From contig NZ_PITQ01000006.1 of NCBI RefSeq assembly GCF_002834385.1, positions 186,001 through 250,000 of the forward strand: DNA of 64,000 nt, read 5' to 3'. The notes below the pieces were generated by a model. It did not search any database, had not been told where the DNA came from, and saw nothing but the letters and a program-made list of their open reading frames with translations. This document shows, piece by piece, positions 34,105 to 43,097 of the stretch (position 1 is the stretch's first letter; each line of letters begins with the position of its first letter). Both the position numbers and the translations under genes were made by a program. The stretch is from Rahnella sp. AA (GTDB taxonomy: Bacteria > Pseudomonadota > Gammaproteobacteria > Enterobacterales > Enterobacteriaceae).

Positions 34105-34653
34105 ATGAAATTTCATTGCGGAATTGCGTTATTCATACTTTGTTCATCATCAGCCTATGCAGATGGGTTCCGTTTAGATAGCAGGGAAATCAAAACGGGA
34201 ACATCGCTGAACCAGACTTACCTCTTCAATGGCTTTGGCTGCCAGGGGGAAAACCGTTCTCCTGCGCTGGAATGGTCAGGGGTCCCTCCGGGGACAAAAA
34301 GTTTCGCTATAACAACTTTTGATCCGGATGCACCAACCGGCTCGGGTTGGTGGCATTGGACTGTCGTTAATATTCCTGCCAATGTGAAGAGTCTCCCATC
34401 TGGGGCCGGAGATAAGAGTGGGTCAAAACTCCCTCAGGGTGCAACTAATGGTCGAAATGATTTTGGATATTCTGGTTTCGGAGGTGCATGTCCACCAAGT
34501 GGCGATAAACCTCATCATTACCATTTTAAGATATGGGCACTGAAAGTAAGTAACTTGCCAATTGACAGGAGTTCGAGCGGTGCATTGGTTGGATATATGT
34601 TAAATGCCAATAAGCTTGCGACAGCCGAAATTGTCCCCGTCTACGGCCACTAA
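34105..34653 (+). CDS. secreted PEBP-family protein (YbhB/YbcL type)
   Basis: A 182-residue phosphatidylethanolamine-binding-protein relative with a signal peptide (cleavage after SSAYA, residue 19). Family landmarks are CQGENRSPALEWSGVPPGTKSFAITTFDPDAP (quoted in part as NRSPALEW and DPDAP), GWWHWTVVNIP and GDKPHHYHFKIWAL. The E. coli relatives YbhB and YbcL have no enzymatic role settled. Two cysteines (in GFGCQGE and GGACPPS) could form a disulphide in the periplasm. It is followed at 12 bp by an AraC-type regulator gene. Confidence 0.85.
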   Translation: MKFHCGIALFILCSSSAYADGFRLDSREIKTGTSLNQTYLFNGFGCQGENRSPALEWSGVPPGTKSFAITTFDPDAPTGSGWWHWTVVNIPANVKSLPSGAGDKSGSKLPQGATNGRNDFGYSGFGGACPPSGDKPHHYHFKIWALKVSNLPIDRSSSGALVGYMLNANKLATAEIVPVYGH

Positions 34654-34665
34654 TGAGAAAATGCA

Positions 34666-35466
34666 ATGCAGGATAAATTAAGTATGCAGGAATTCAGCTC
34701 ACAACAGGCGCATGAGCTGCACAAAGTTAAATTACTTAGACCTGCATTGTGTCGTGTCCGACATGGGAAAAAAATTATTGGTTGGCGTGAGCATATCGAA
34801 ACCGCCGAAACATCTCAGCTGATCGCATTCCCGGCGGGATATGAGCTCCATATTGCGAATATCCCCTCAGGTGGACGCTATCTTTCTGAAATAATCTTCA
34901 TACCCTCATCAATTATTGATTTTTACCTGAAACATTACCCTTCCCCATTGGGAAGGGACAATGTAAAAAAATTTTGTATAAAATTAAACAGAGAGTTGGA
35001 ATATTGCTGGGAACAGCTGAAATACGCATTGAATAATAACTATTCGGAAATACTACTTGAGCATATGGTATTAGGAATGTTGGTGATGCTTCAAGATACC
35101 AGCATAGCCAATATCTTCATGGGCAACCAGGTAAATACTGTGACGGCGCGTTGTCAGGACTTAATAGCCCTTTCCCCCTCGGCTCGATGGACGGTTCGTG
35201 ATGCTGCTGAGAGGCTTAATATGTCAGCATCAACCTTACATAGATATCTGACAGCAGAGGGAGGCAGTTTCCAGCAAATTCTTGACGATGTCAGATTAGG
35301 TAATGCACTTCATGAGATTCAAACAACCGGCAGACTCATCGCTGAGATCGCCAGAGATAATGGATACCAATGCCCGTCTCGCTTCACATCTCGTTTCCAG
35401 GAACGCTATCAAATCACGCCACGGGCATTACGGCGCGCAGTACAGGGCAAGGTTCGCGAAGTATAA
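34666..35466 (+). CDS. AraC-family transcriptional regulator
   Basis: A 266-residue regulator with the two-HTH AraC domain at the C-terminus (about 165-258): WTVRDAAERLNMSASTLHRYLTAEG and IAEIARDNGYQCPSRFTSRFQERYQITP, both partly quoted. The N-terminal part lacks the cupin seen in sugar-type AraC proteins and resembles the group of virulence/stress activators. Two in-frame ATGs (34666, 34684) are possible. The preceding PEBP gene is only 12 bp away, so both are probably co-transcribed. Targets unknown. Confidence 0.82.
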   Translation: MQDKLSMQEFSSQQAHELHKVKLLRPALCRVRHGKKIIGWREHIETAETSQLIAFPAGYELHIANIPSGGRYLSEIIFIPSSIIDFYLKHYPSPLGRDNVKKFCIKLNRELEYCWEQLKYALNNNYSEILLEHMVLGMLVMLQDTSIANIFMGNQVNTVTARCQDLIALSPSARWTVRDAAERLNMSASTLHRYLTAEGGSFQQILDDVRLGNALHEIQTTGRLIAEIARDNGYQCPSRFTSRFQERYQITPRALRRAVQGKVREV

Positions 35467-35691
35467 TTGCTCAGGGGTGAAGGTGTCCAAAGTATCAGTG
35501 CATAAAAATGAAAAGGATGACAAGATTTTGAGTAAGAAAAAGGCAACATGATTATACCGTCACCTTTTTGATGAAGATCATAACGGGTTAATCCGGAACC
35601 AGAAGTACCGGTCTGTGGCACAAAGCAGTAAGAATGCGGACGTTGTGTGTCAGCGTTTTTCAAACCAACAACGTTTAATTATGCCAGTTAT

Positions 35692-36108
35692 TCAATTAAC
35701 CCGTTCAGGCGTTCCACACGTTTTGTTTTTAGCGGAGCGCCGCTTCATCGCTTCTTTCACAAAATGAGAAACACAATAATTATGTTCCCTATCGACTTGC
35801 GTAATGAATGCCTCCAGGAAACTACGCTTTGAATGAAGCGTATTCAAGACAAGCCTGTCAAAGTCGCTTTGCACAAAACGGCCATTACCTCTGAGCGTCG
35901 AACACTGAAGTAACAAATGCGCAGTGACTTCAAGCACGGCGCGTCTGTAGTCATCTGAGAGCAGGACATCAAGATCACGCTGGCAGATCTCAAATGTGAA
36001 GCAAAAGCTGACAAACCCTGAGTCGACCGGCAGCGTGTAAATCATCCGTTCTCCAGAGCATTCGACCCAGGGTTCATACCCCTCTCCCATCAGCCGTACC
36101 GGTTCCAT
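35692..36108 (-). CDS. unassigned 138-residue protein
   Basis: I do not recognise a family. A good ribosome site (AAGGAC) precedes the ATG at 36106-36108, which supports real translation. The protein is soluble, with a beta-rich first third (WVECSGERMIYTLPVDSGFVSFCFTF, in parts), then helical stretches, and a lysine/arginine-rich C-terminus (MKRRSAKNKT). It stands alone in a run of short orphan genes (35.7-38.1 kb). Size, acidity of the first half and setting would fit an immunity protein, but there is no toxin gene beside it. Confidence 0.55.
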   Translation of the reverse strand: MEPVRLMGEGYEPWVECSGERMIYTLPVDSGFVSFCFTFEICQRDLDVLLSDDYRRAVLEVTAHLLLQCSTLRGNGRFVQSDFDRLVLNTLHSKRSFLEAFITQVDREHNYCVSHFVKEAMKRRSAKNKTCGTPERVN

Positions 36109-36285
36109 ATCAGTCCTTTTATCTTTTTTAAGGTGGGCGGATATCTTCTTTTAGCAGATTACAGCTAATGCCGGGAGAGTCCATTACGGCTCCCCATCCT
36201 TTGAACTATACTTCTCCGCTCACGTTGTTCCCCACGCACCCGCGGGGGTCAGGGACGTCCATAATATGATTAATAAAGGATTTTT

Positions 36286-36930
36286 ATGCCACGCCTCTCT
36301 GTACTGATTTCTTTACCTGCTCTGATAGCGTCCGTTTTTCTGCTTACCGGCTGTCCGCCGCCGCCGGATTTGACGCAATGGCAGCGCCCGCATACTTCAA
36401 TCGATGAAACCCGCGTCGCGATGGGGCAATGCGGCGTGCCGCTGCCGGGGCCTGAACCGGACTTCACCGATAACGAAACTGTTTTGTATTACCAGTGCAT
36501 GGAAGGAAAGGGATTCACGTATAAGCATGATTTTCATATTTGCGATGTGAACAAAAACGCGCCTGCCTGCGTGGCTAAACAGCAGGGCTACCCGGTGAGC
36601 CAGAAGCAACTCGAAGCGCTGCCTTTCGTCGCTGATGGGGGTTTCTACTCCATCAAACCGGGTTCGGGCGTAGATGAATCACAGTTCATCCGCTGGCGTA
36701 AAGCCGGGGCTTCTCTGCATTTTTCCCATGCCGTTGAGAACGATAAGCTCGCGTTACAGACGATGTATGAGTGCGGATATCCGAATCCGCTGGGCTCAGT
36801 GTCTTATCTCCCGACAGTCCTGAAGGCCGCACAGGTTCAGCAATGTATGCTGGATAAAGGCTTCGAGCCCAAAGACAAACTCATTCTGGTTTGCCGTAAC
36901 TACCCGCAGGTGACAGGCTGCCGGACATAG
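36286..36930 (+). CDS. cysteine-rich lipoprotein of unknown function
   Basis: A 214-residue predicted lipoprotein: signal peptide with lipobox LLTGC (Cys23) followed by PPPPDLTQW. The mature part has nine further cysteines spaced in a two-fold pattern (GQCGVP...YYQCMEGKGF and YECGYP...QQCMLDKGF), pointing to an internal duplication of about 110 residues. I recall similar enterobacterial lipoproteins only as hypotheticals. The promoter region carries the AT-rich stretch AATATGATTAATAAAGG just upstream, with AAGGATTTTT as ribosome site. Confidence 0.65.
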   Translation: MPRLSVLISLPALIASVFLLTGCPPPPDLTQWQRPHTSIDETRVAMGQCGVPLPGPEPDFTDNETVLYYQCMEGKGFTYKHDFHICDVNKNAPACVAKQQGYPVSQKQLEALPFVADGGFYSIKPGSGVDESQFIRWRKAGASLHFSHAVENDKLALQTMYECGYPNPLGSVSYLPTVLKAAQVQQCMLDKGFEPKDKLILVCRNYPQVTGCRT

Positions 36931-36936
36931 CGAAAA

Positions 36937-37299
36937 CTATGTCCAGATTTCTCTGCCGTCGGGCATGAGCCAGACAATGCCCGCCGGTGATTTGGCTAAA
37001 AACCAGAGACCGGCACCCTCGGGATCGTCTAACTCATCGTCCGGCTTACCATGAGGCCACGCATTTTTTATCCGCTCCAGCTGTTGTTCTGCTGTTCCTG
37101 AAAGAAATTGTCCGTCCGATGCCAGCCGGATTTTTCCCTCATCCATCAGTCGTTCAAGCAGATGAAAGAAAACGTCAAACCTGAACGCATCGTTATCAGG
37201 AATGTGGGCACATTCGACGCTGATATGCTGCCAAACAGCCCCCATTGAAAGTCCGAATGCACTTTGAACGACAGCATCACACACTGTTTTTATTTCCAT
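36937..37299 (-). CDS. DUF596-like small protein
   Basis: A 120-residue acidic soluble protein. The central part (FDVFFHLLERLMDEGKIRLASDGQFLSGTAEQQLERIKNAWP, in parts) and the C-terminal GLWFLAKSPAGIVWLMPDG resemble the DUF596 family as I remember it; this is a weak assignment. It ends six bases from the convergent lipoprotein gene. Proteins of this size and charge in orphan clusters are often immunity proteins of toxin systems, but no partner is visible. Confidence 0.55.
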   Translation of the reverse strand: MEIKTVCDAVVQSAFGLSMGAVWQHISVECAHIPDNDAFRFDVFFHLLERLMDEGKIRLASDGQFLSGTAEQQLERIKNAWPHGKPDDELDDPEGAGLWFLAKSPAGIVWLMPDGREIWT

Positions 37300-37341
37300 T
37301 GAATAACCTTCATTGAGACGCCTGAAATACCCGCTAATGAC

Positions 37342-38145
37342 TTAATCCATACAATCTTTTTTATTGTAGGAATACGATTTTTCAGTCAACCCTTGCGTAT
37401 ACACGTATTCAACCTGCAGACCATATTTTTGCACCATATTGCCCGCGCAGTAAGCACGCGCAAAATTAGCCCGGCTTTGGGTTTCGAGCTGAGAATCGCT
37501 GATATCAGCCAGACGGGTATTCTCGACGGAGTAGGTATAAATAAGCGTTTTATCACTGAGCTCGGCACTTTGCACAACGGTGTAATAATCAAGCCTGGCC
37601 GGGAAGTTGCCTTTGGCATTGGCCTTGTCAAGTTGCTGGTGGAATTCGTGCCAGGCTTTCTGCGGCGAATCGGTCGTCAGGAATTTCACGCTGGCAACGA
37701 ATCCGATGCATATCGCCGCACACAGCGCCGTGAGTAACATCACTTTCGTGCCGCTGACATCCTGCGAACGCGCTTTTGAGTGATACCAGAACGTGCCAAC
37801 AACACCGCCGGAAAAAAACATCATAAACATGACGAAGAATACGATATTACCGCTGCTGTACGTCACGGGCGCATAGACTTTATCCAGCACAAACAGCAAG
37901 AGCATCAGCACCGCACAAACCCTGCTGCGCCGGTAAATACCGTATGCCAGACCACAGCTTACGAGCACATAAATAAGGTTGAAATAGACGAGTACAGCCC
38001 GGACGCCGCTCATCCAGAAATAAACATCCAGCGCAACGGTAATCAGCGCCGAAGCCACTGCGGCCGCCCAGCCGTTTTTTATCAGGCGATTGATCGAAGG
38101 TGAAACGATATTGTTCTCACTGATCTTTACATCCATGTCGGTCAT
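37342..38145 (-). CDS. unassigned membrane protein with soluble C-terminal domain
   Basis: A 267-residue protein with five hydrophobic segments (about 27-46, 48-66, 74-90, 96-118 and 133-155) followed by a periplasmic or cytoplasmic domain of about 110 residues ending in CMD. The tail contains ARAYCAGNMVQKYGLQVEYVYTQG (in parts), which resembles small secreted hypothetical proteins with a paired cysteine. Two starts (MTD and MDV) are two codons apart. Function unknown. It lies between the DUF596-like gene and gcd on the same strand. Confidence 0.6.
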   Translation of the reverse strand: MTDMDVKISENNIVSPSINRLIKNGWAAAVASALITVALDVYFWMSGVRAVLVYFNLIYVLVSCGLAYGIYRRSRVCAVLMLLLFVLDKVYAPVTYSSGNIVFFVMFMMFFSGGVVGTFWYHSKARSQDVSGTKVMLLTALCAAICIGFVASVKFLTTDSPQKAWHEFHQQLDKANAKGNFPARLDYYTVVQSAELSDKTLIYTYSVENTRLADISDSQLETQSRANFARAYCAGNMVQKYGLQVEYVYTQGLTEKSYSYNKKDCMD

Positions 38146-38302
38146 TTCATTTTTCCTTGTTGTTTATGGGCGAACTGCCGCGCATGCCTTATAAAACATT
38201 CTGGCCGCAGAGTAAAAATTATACCCGAATTCAAAGATTAAGAGAGTATCGGCAGAACAGCAGAAACCATGAGATGGATTTTGAAAGGGATATCATAGAG
38301 GC

Positions 38303-38325
38303 AAAAAAAGGCCGCTTTCGCGGCC
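38303..38325 (-). terminator. rho-independent terminator of gcd
   Basis: Reading leftwards, GGCCGC-GAAA-GCGGCC followed by seven Ts (38325 to 38303). The stem is perfect with a stable GAAA tetraloop and sits about 35 bp after the gcd stop codon. Confidence 0.88.
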
Positions 38326-38359
38326 TTTCCATTAACTTCTCACTTTCTTCAAACGCGGA

Positions 38360-40753
38360 TTATTTCGCGTCGGGCAGTGCGTAAGCGATGATGTAATCGC
38401 CCAGTTTGGTGCCAAACGATCCGTGACCACCGGCTGCGATAACAACGTACTGTTTGCCATTCACAGAGTAAGTCATCGGGGTGGCCTGGCCGCCAGCTGG
38501 CAGACGGGCTTCCCACAGTTTGTCACCGTTGCTCATGTTGAACGCGCGCAGGTAGTTGTCTGCGGTTGCCGCGATGAAGAACACGTTACCGGCAGTAGAA
38601 ATCGGTGCGCCCAGCATTGGCATACCCATTTTGAACGGCAGCGGAACCGGTGAGCTGTCGCGCACGGTGCCGATACGTTTTTTCCACACGATGTCGTTGG
38701 TTTTCAGGTCAACGCCGGAGATGTAACCCCATGAAGGCTGTTTACATGGGAAGCCCAGCGGAGACAGGAATGCGTTCAGGGTGACCGCGTAAGGCACGCC
38801 GTACTGATGCTGGATACCAGACTCAGAACCGGAACCGCCTTTATCGTTAGCATCTGGCTCGATCGGGTTACCCGGGCCACGTGGGATCAGTTTAGACACG
38901 AACGGCAGAGCGATCGGGTTAGCGATAGCCACCTGACGATCGGTATCCACAGAAATACCGCCCCACTCGAACATCCCCAGGTTACCCGGGAATACCAGCG
39001 TGCCCTGCTCGGAAGGCGGCGTGAACGTCCCTTCGTAACGCAGTTTGTGGAAGATCACACGACACATCAGCTGGTCGTAGATCGTTGCGCCCCACATGTC
39101 CTTGCCGGTCAGTTTGGCTTCAGGACGGAAGGTCAGTTTGGAGAATGGCTGAGTCGGAGACACATGGTCGCCTTTCGCCGCACCCTGCGGAACAGGTTTT
39201 TCAGGCGCATCAACAATCAGCTTACCGTCACGACGGTCCAGCACGAAGATGTTACCGGTTTTGGTCGGTACATAAATCGCAGGAACTTTGTTGCCGCTCT
39301 TGTCAGTAATATCAGCCAGCGTCGGCTGCGCCGGAACGTCCATATCCCACAGATCGTGGTGAACAGTCTGGTAGAACCACGCCAGTTTACCGGTGGACGC
39401 GTTCAGCGCCAGCAGGCCGCTCGCGAAACGTTCCATATTTGGCGTACGGTTGCCGCCCCAGATATCCGGAGTAGCTACGCCGATTGGCAGATAAACCAGA
39501 TCCAGTTTGTCATCATAAGACGCCGGAGCCCATGAGTTCGGGGAGTTCGCCACGAAGTGCTCGCCTTCAGCAGGCAGCTTGTTCGGATCAGACGCGCCCG
39601 GATCGAAGGCCCACAGCAGTTTACCGGTCTCAACGTCAAAACCACGGATCACGCCAGAAGGCTCGCGGGTTGAGTTGTTATCGGTTACCGCACCGGCAAC
39701 AATGATCACAGATTTAGTGATGATTGGCGGTGAAGTCGGCTCGTAGTGGCCCGGAACCGCGTTAGGCATGTTGCTTTGCAGGTTCAGCTCACCGTTGTTA
39801 CCGAATGCCGGGCAACGTGCGCCGGTTTCAGCGTCCAGTGCGAACAGACGGCCATCGTTGACAGGCAGAATAATCCGACGTGAACAAACAGCAGGTGCTG
39901 CGCCGTTAGTTTCGGTGCCTTGCGCGGCTGGCGTGGTCTCATGATAAGACACACCACGGCAGGTTACGTGCTGGAAAGTCGGGTTGGAGTTGAGCTGCGG
40001 ATCAAATTTCCACTTCTCTTTACCGGTCGCGGCATCCAGAGCAAACAGTTTCTGGTGTGGCGTACACAGGTAAAGCATGTCGCCGATTTTGATTGGCGTC
40101 ACTTCATCGGTGATTTCACCCGGATCGTTAGCCGTTTTCAGGTCGCCGGTGCGGAAAGTCCAGGCCACATCCAGCTTGCTGACGTTCTGATCGTTGATCT
40201 GGCTCAGCGGCGAGTAACGGGTACCGCCCTGAGTACGGCCATACGCAGGCCAGTCACCGTCAGGAATACCGGAATCCGATTTTGCAGGCGCAGAATCTGC
40301 CGCTTTAATCGTCCCGTTAATGACCTGCGGGTCGTTGAAGATGGAGTAACCCAGAACGATCACGGTGAACACCAGCGACAGCGCCAGTGCGCCACGCGCG
40401 AAAGCGTTCTTAGCGATCATCTGGTTATAAACGACGGGCAGCAGGATCCACAGGCCGAGGAAGAAGGTGACGTCCAGACGCGGTGTCAGCGCCCAGAAGT
40501 CAGTGCCCACTTCCCACACAGCCCAGATGGTGGTACCGAACAAGAACACGGCGTACAGCAATAATGCAGAGGAGCGACGGCGGAACAGCAGCCACGCAGT
40601 AACCAGCGAAATCACACCGGCAATAATGTAATAAAGAGAACCACCTAATTTCGCCAGCCAGATACCGCCGACTAAAAGATAAATCCCGCTTAACGCGGCG
40701 AACAAAGCGGTAATTATTACGACGATGCGTGATAACGAGGCTTTCGTTTCCAT
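38360..40753 (-). CDS. gcd: PQQ-dependent membrane glucose dehydrogenase
   Basis: Oxidises glucose to gluconolactone on the periplasmic face and passes electrons to ubiquinone; the gluconic acid made is the basis of mineral-phosphate solubilisation in many enterobacteria. The 797-residue length equals E. coli Gcd. Five N-terminal membrane spans (about 10-140) precede an eight-bladed PQQ propeller with repeated A-x-D-A-x-T-G-K-x-x-W motifs (for example LDAATGKEKWKFD and LNASTGKLAWFYQ) and the C-terminal GGQATPMTYSVNGKQYVVIAAGGHGSFGTKLGDYI, quoted in part. It requires PQQ, and the outer-membrane PQQ receptor gene lies directly upstream on the same strand. No pqq biosynthesis genes are present in this window. 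Confidence 0.95.
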   Translation of the reverse strand: METKASLSRIVVIITALFAALSGIYLLVGGIWLAKLGGSLYYIIAGVISLVTAWLLFRRRSSALLLYAVFLFGTTIWAVWEVGTDFWALTPRLDVTFFLGLWILLPVVYNQMIAKNAFARGALALSLVFTVIVLGYSIFNDPQVINGTIKAADSAPAKSDSGIPDGDWPAYGRTQGGTRYSPLSQINDQNVSKLDVAWTFRTGDLKTANDPGEITDEVTPIKIGDMLYLCTPHQKLFALDAATGKEKWKFDPQLNSNPTFQHVTCRGVSYHETTPAAQGTETNGAAPAVCSRRIILPVNDGRLFALDAETGARCPAFGNNGELNLQSNMPNAVPGHYEPTSPPIITKSVIIVAGAVTDNNSTREPSGVIRGFDVETGKLLWAFDPGASDPNKLPAEGEHFVANSPNSWAPASYDDKLDLVYLPIGVATPDIWGGNRTPNMERFASGLLALNASTGKLAWFYQTVHHDLWDMDVPAQPTLADITDKSGNKVPAIYVPTKTGNIFVLDRRDGKLIVDAPEKPVPQGAAKGDHVSPTQPFSKLTFRPEAKLTGKDMWGATIYDQLMCRVIFHKLRYEGTFTPPSEQGTLVFPGNLGMFEWGGISVDTDRQVAIANPIALPFVSKLIPRGPGNPIEPDANDKGGSGSESGIQHQYGVPYAVTLNAFLSPLGFPCKQPSWGYISGVDLKTNDIVWKKRIGTVRDSSPVPLPFKMGMPMLGAPISTAGNVFFIAATADNYLRAFNMSNGDKLWEARLPAGGQATPMTYSVNGKQYVVIAAGGHGSFGTKLGDYIIAYALPDAK

Positions 40754-40846
40754 AGTTGATGACCTTACAGATTTTTATAATCGTCGATTCAGGTGCGCTG
40801 AATCTTCAAGAACACCCGGTTTACACGGGCGTCATGCCTTGCGAAT

Positions 40847-40881
40847 GCTGCCAGCGTAAATACGTGCAGGCGTCTGGCAGC
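40847..40881. other. hairpin between pqqU and gcd
   Basis: GCTGCCAG (40847-40854) pairs perfectly with CTGGCAGC (40874-40881) across a 19-base loop, in the 190-bp gap between the two genes. There is no adjoining T-run. It could be an mRNA processing or weak attenuation structure that sets the ratio of the two genes. Confidence 0.4.
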
Positions 40882-40943
40882 TTCGCGGGGTACTTTTTAC
40901 TGAATTAAAACGAACTTCTGTGACTGACTGAAAAACGTAAAAC

Positions 40944-43097
40944 TTATTCGAAGCTATAAGAGAGCGTAGCTCCGCCACCGTAGTTCCTGCCAGGCGCCGG
41001 TTCGAAATAGCGCCCATTGCCTTCATTTACGATCACGGAACCGACATAACTTTTGTCGAACAGGTTGTCGACGCGGGTGAACAGGTCGAGCGTCACTTTG
41101 CTCCAGTTGAAGCGGTAGCCCGCACTCACGCTGGCGACGGTATACGCCGGAGCCTGTTCGCTGTTTTCATCATTCACTTCGATGTCGCTCATATAGCGGA
41201 CATCTGCGCCAGCGTGCCAGCCATCAACCGGTGCCCATTCCAGCGAGGCGTAGCCCATATTGCGGGCGATCCCCGGCAGACGGTTACCCGCTGGCGTACA
41301 GTCGCCCGCGCCGCAGGTTTCGTTGCGGAATGTCGCATCGAGCAAGGTCCAGGCCATTTTCAGGCGCCAGTTCTCTTCGAACTGCTGATCTAATGACAGC
41401 TCCAGCCCGCGACGGCGGGTTTTCCCGGCGTTCATGTAGCTCGAACGGCCCCCGATGCTTTCGGCCACCACCAGCTCATCATCGGTATCGGTCTGGAACA
41501 CGGCGGCGGTTGCTAAACCGTTGCCCACACGCCATTTGCTGCCGACTTCAACCGTCGTGCTGGTCGCCGGTTGCAGATCCAGATTCAGGCCAGACTTGCC
41601 GTCAGTACGGTAAGAAAGCTCGTTAATGGTCGGCGTTTCAAAACCACGTCCCGCAGACACATACGTATTCAGCGTTGGCGTGACCGCAAAGTTCAGGGAC
41701 GCCATCGGCAACAGTTTGTGATAACGGCGTGAACCGCTGTCATCCGGATTGCTGCCGGTGATGTAGTAATCCGTTGAATCGAAATTGACGGTGCTGTAGC
41801 GCGCGCCGACATCCAGCGTCCAGCGCGGGGTCAGGTTCCACGTGGTTTGCAGATACGGGTCAAGGTTCCACATCACGTTCTTTTCGTTACGGCGCTCGTT
41901 GCCCTTCACGCCCAAATCGCCATCAGAATCGAAGTTCTCATAACCGAAACGGCGCTCGGTCATGGTTTCATAATCCAGGCCGCCGGTGACGGAGAACGGT
42001 ACGGAGCCGATCTGATCGTCATGTTTCCAGCGGGTATCCACACCGGAATATTTACGCTCCAGCACAATCACGCCACCTGCGTTCAGCGGGTTTTTCTGCG
42101 TTGCGGCAGGAATGGTTTGATACTGCGTGGTGTGACGCTCGCCGTGATATGTCATCAGGCTGAACTCGTCGTTCTCGCCCATCTGACGCTGGTAGCGCAA
42201 ACCAACTTGTGTCTGATCCAGGCTCTTACGGGCATTGTACTGATCGGCTCGCTTGGCCTGCGTCGGATCAGCGTGCCACTCAGATTCAGTCAGCCCGCCC
42301 GGATCGTTCGCATCCACGGACACGCTGTTAAACATCAGCGTCAGGGTGCTCGCGTCATCGATACGCACGCCCAGTTTGCCGTTACCGAGGTTTTTCTGCG
42401 TACCGCTGTGGTCACGGTAACCGTCGGTGGTGAAACGCGATCCGGAAATCAGGTAATTCACATCACCCGCGTGCGTGCCGTCGCCGGTTGCGCCGCTGGC
42501 TTTTATGCTGTTACGGAAAGAACCGTAGCTGCCGAAATAGGTACCGGCTTCGAGTTTGGTAGGCTGGGAACCGGTTTGGGTATCCACGTTCACCACGCCG
42601 CCGGAAGAGTTGCCGTAAAGCGCCGAAAACGGCCCGCGCAGGACTTCAACGCGATCAACAGAATTCAGGTCGATATTGGAGGTTTGCCCCTGCCCGTCTG
42701 GCATGGTGGCCGGAATGCCATCAACATAAATACGCACGCCGCGCACGCCGTACATGGAACGGCTGCCGAATCCGCGAACGGAAAGCTGTAAATCCTGCGC
42801 GTAGTTCTGACGGTTCTGCACCTGTAGACCGGGAACGCTGCCCAGGCTTTCAGACAGGTTGACCTGCGCTTTACTGTTTCTGAAATCGTCGCCATCAATC
42901 ACGCTGACCGCTGCTGGCGTGTCTAATTCGGACAAACCGCCGGTGCTTTCACGCTTGATCACCATCAGGGAAGAGGAATCGGCATTGTCGTCCTGATCTT
43001 TATCGGGTGACGCTGTGGCTGTCTGGGCGTAACTGACTGAAACTGGCGTAAGAAATGACAAAAAGGTAAAAATAAAAGCAGAGGTTTTGGCGTTCAC
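40944..43097 (-). CDS. pqqU: TonB-dependent outer-membrane PQQ receptor
   Basis: Takes up pyrroloquinoline quinone across the outer membrane. The 717-residue sequence closely follows E. coli YncD, renamed PqqU: SELDTPAAVSVIDGDDFR, VPGLQVQNRQNYAQDLQLSV, YVDGIPATMPDGQGQTSNID and the C-terminal NEGNGRYFEPAPGRNYGGG, read here in segments under 20 residues. A signal peptide ends at SVSYA (residue 24), a TonB-box-like SSLMVIK follows, then plug (about 50-160) and 22-strand barrel ending in phenylalanine-glutamate. The gene lies 190 bp upstream of gcd in the same direction. PQQ specificity rests on resemblance to the E. coli protein and on this linkage. Confidence 0.9.
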   Translation of the reverse strand: MNAKTSAFIFTFLSFLTPVSVSYAQTATASPDKDQDDNADSSSLMVIKRESTGGLSELDTPAAVSVIDGDDFRNSKAQVNLSESLGSVPGLQVQNRQNYAQDLQLSVRGFGSRSMYGVRGVRIYVDGIPATMPDGQGQTSNIDLNSVDRVEVLRGPFSALYGNSSGGVVNVDTQTGSQPTKLEAGTYFGSYGSFRNSIKASGATGDGTHAGDVNYLISGSRFTTDGYRDHSGTQKNLGNGKLGVRIDDASTLTLMFNSVSVDANDPGGLTESEWHADPTQAKRADQYNARKSLDQTQVGLRYQRQMGENDEFSLMTYHGERHTTQYQTIPAATQKNPLNAGGVIVLERKYSGVDTRWKHDDQIGSVPFSVTGGLDYETMTERRFGYENFDSDGDLGVKGNERRNEKNVMWNLDPYLQTTWNLTPRWTLDVGARYSTVNFDSTDYYITGSNPDDSGSRRYHKLLPMASLNFAVTPTLNTYVSAGRGFETPTINELSYRTDGKSGLNLDLQPATSTTVEVGSKWRVGNGLATAAVFQTDTDDELVVAESIGGRSSYMNAGKTRRRGLELSLDQQFEENWRLKMAWTLLDATFRNETCGAGDCTPAGNRLPGIARNMGYASLEWAPVDGWHAGADVRYMSDIEVNDENSEQAPAYTVASVSAGYRFNWSKVTLDLFTRVDNLFDKSYVGSVIVNEGNGRYFEPAPGRNYGGGATLSYSFE

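Noticed and set aside
38157-38384. 75-codon plus-strand frame before the gcd terminator
   Set aside because: Includes the gcd terminator and the end of gcd; no ribosome site or family.
39920-40564. 214-codon plus-strand frame opposite gcd
   Set aside because: Antisense shadow of a fully recognisable glucose dehydrogenase.
41847-42791. 314-codon plus-strand frame opposite pqqU
   Set aside because: Antisense shadow; no family resemblance, whereas the minus strand encodes a complete receptor.
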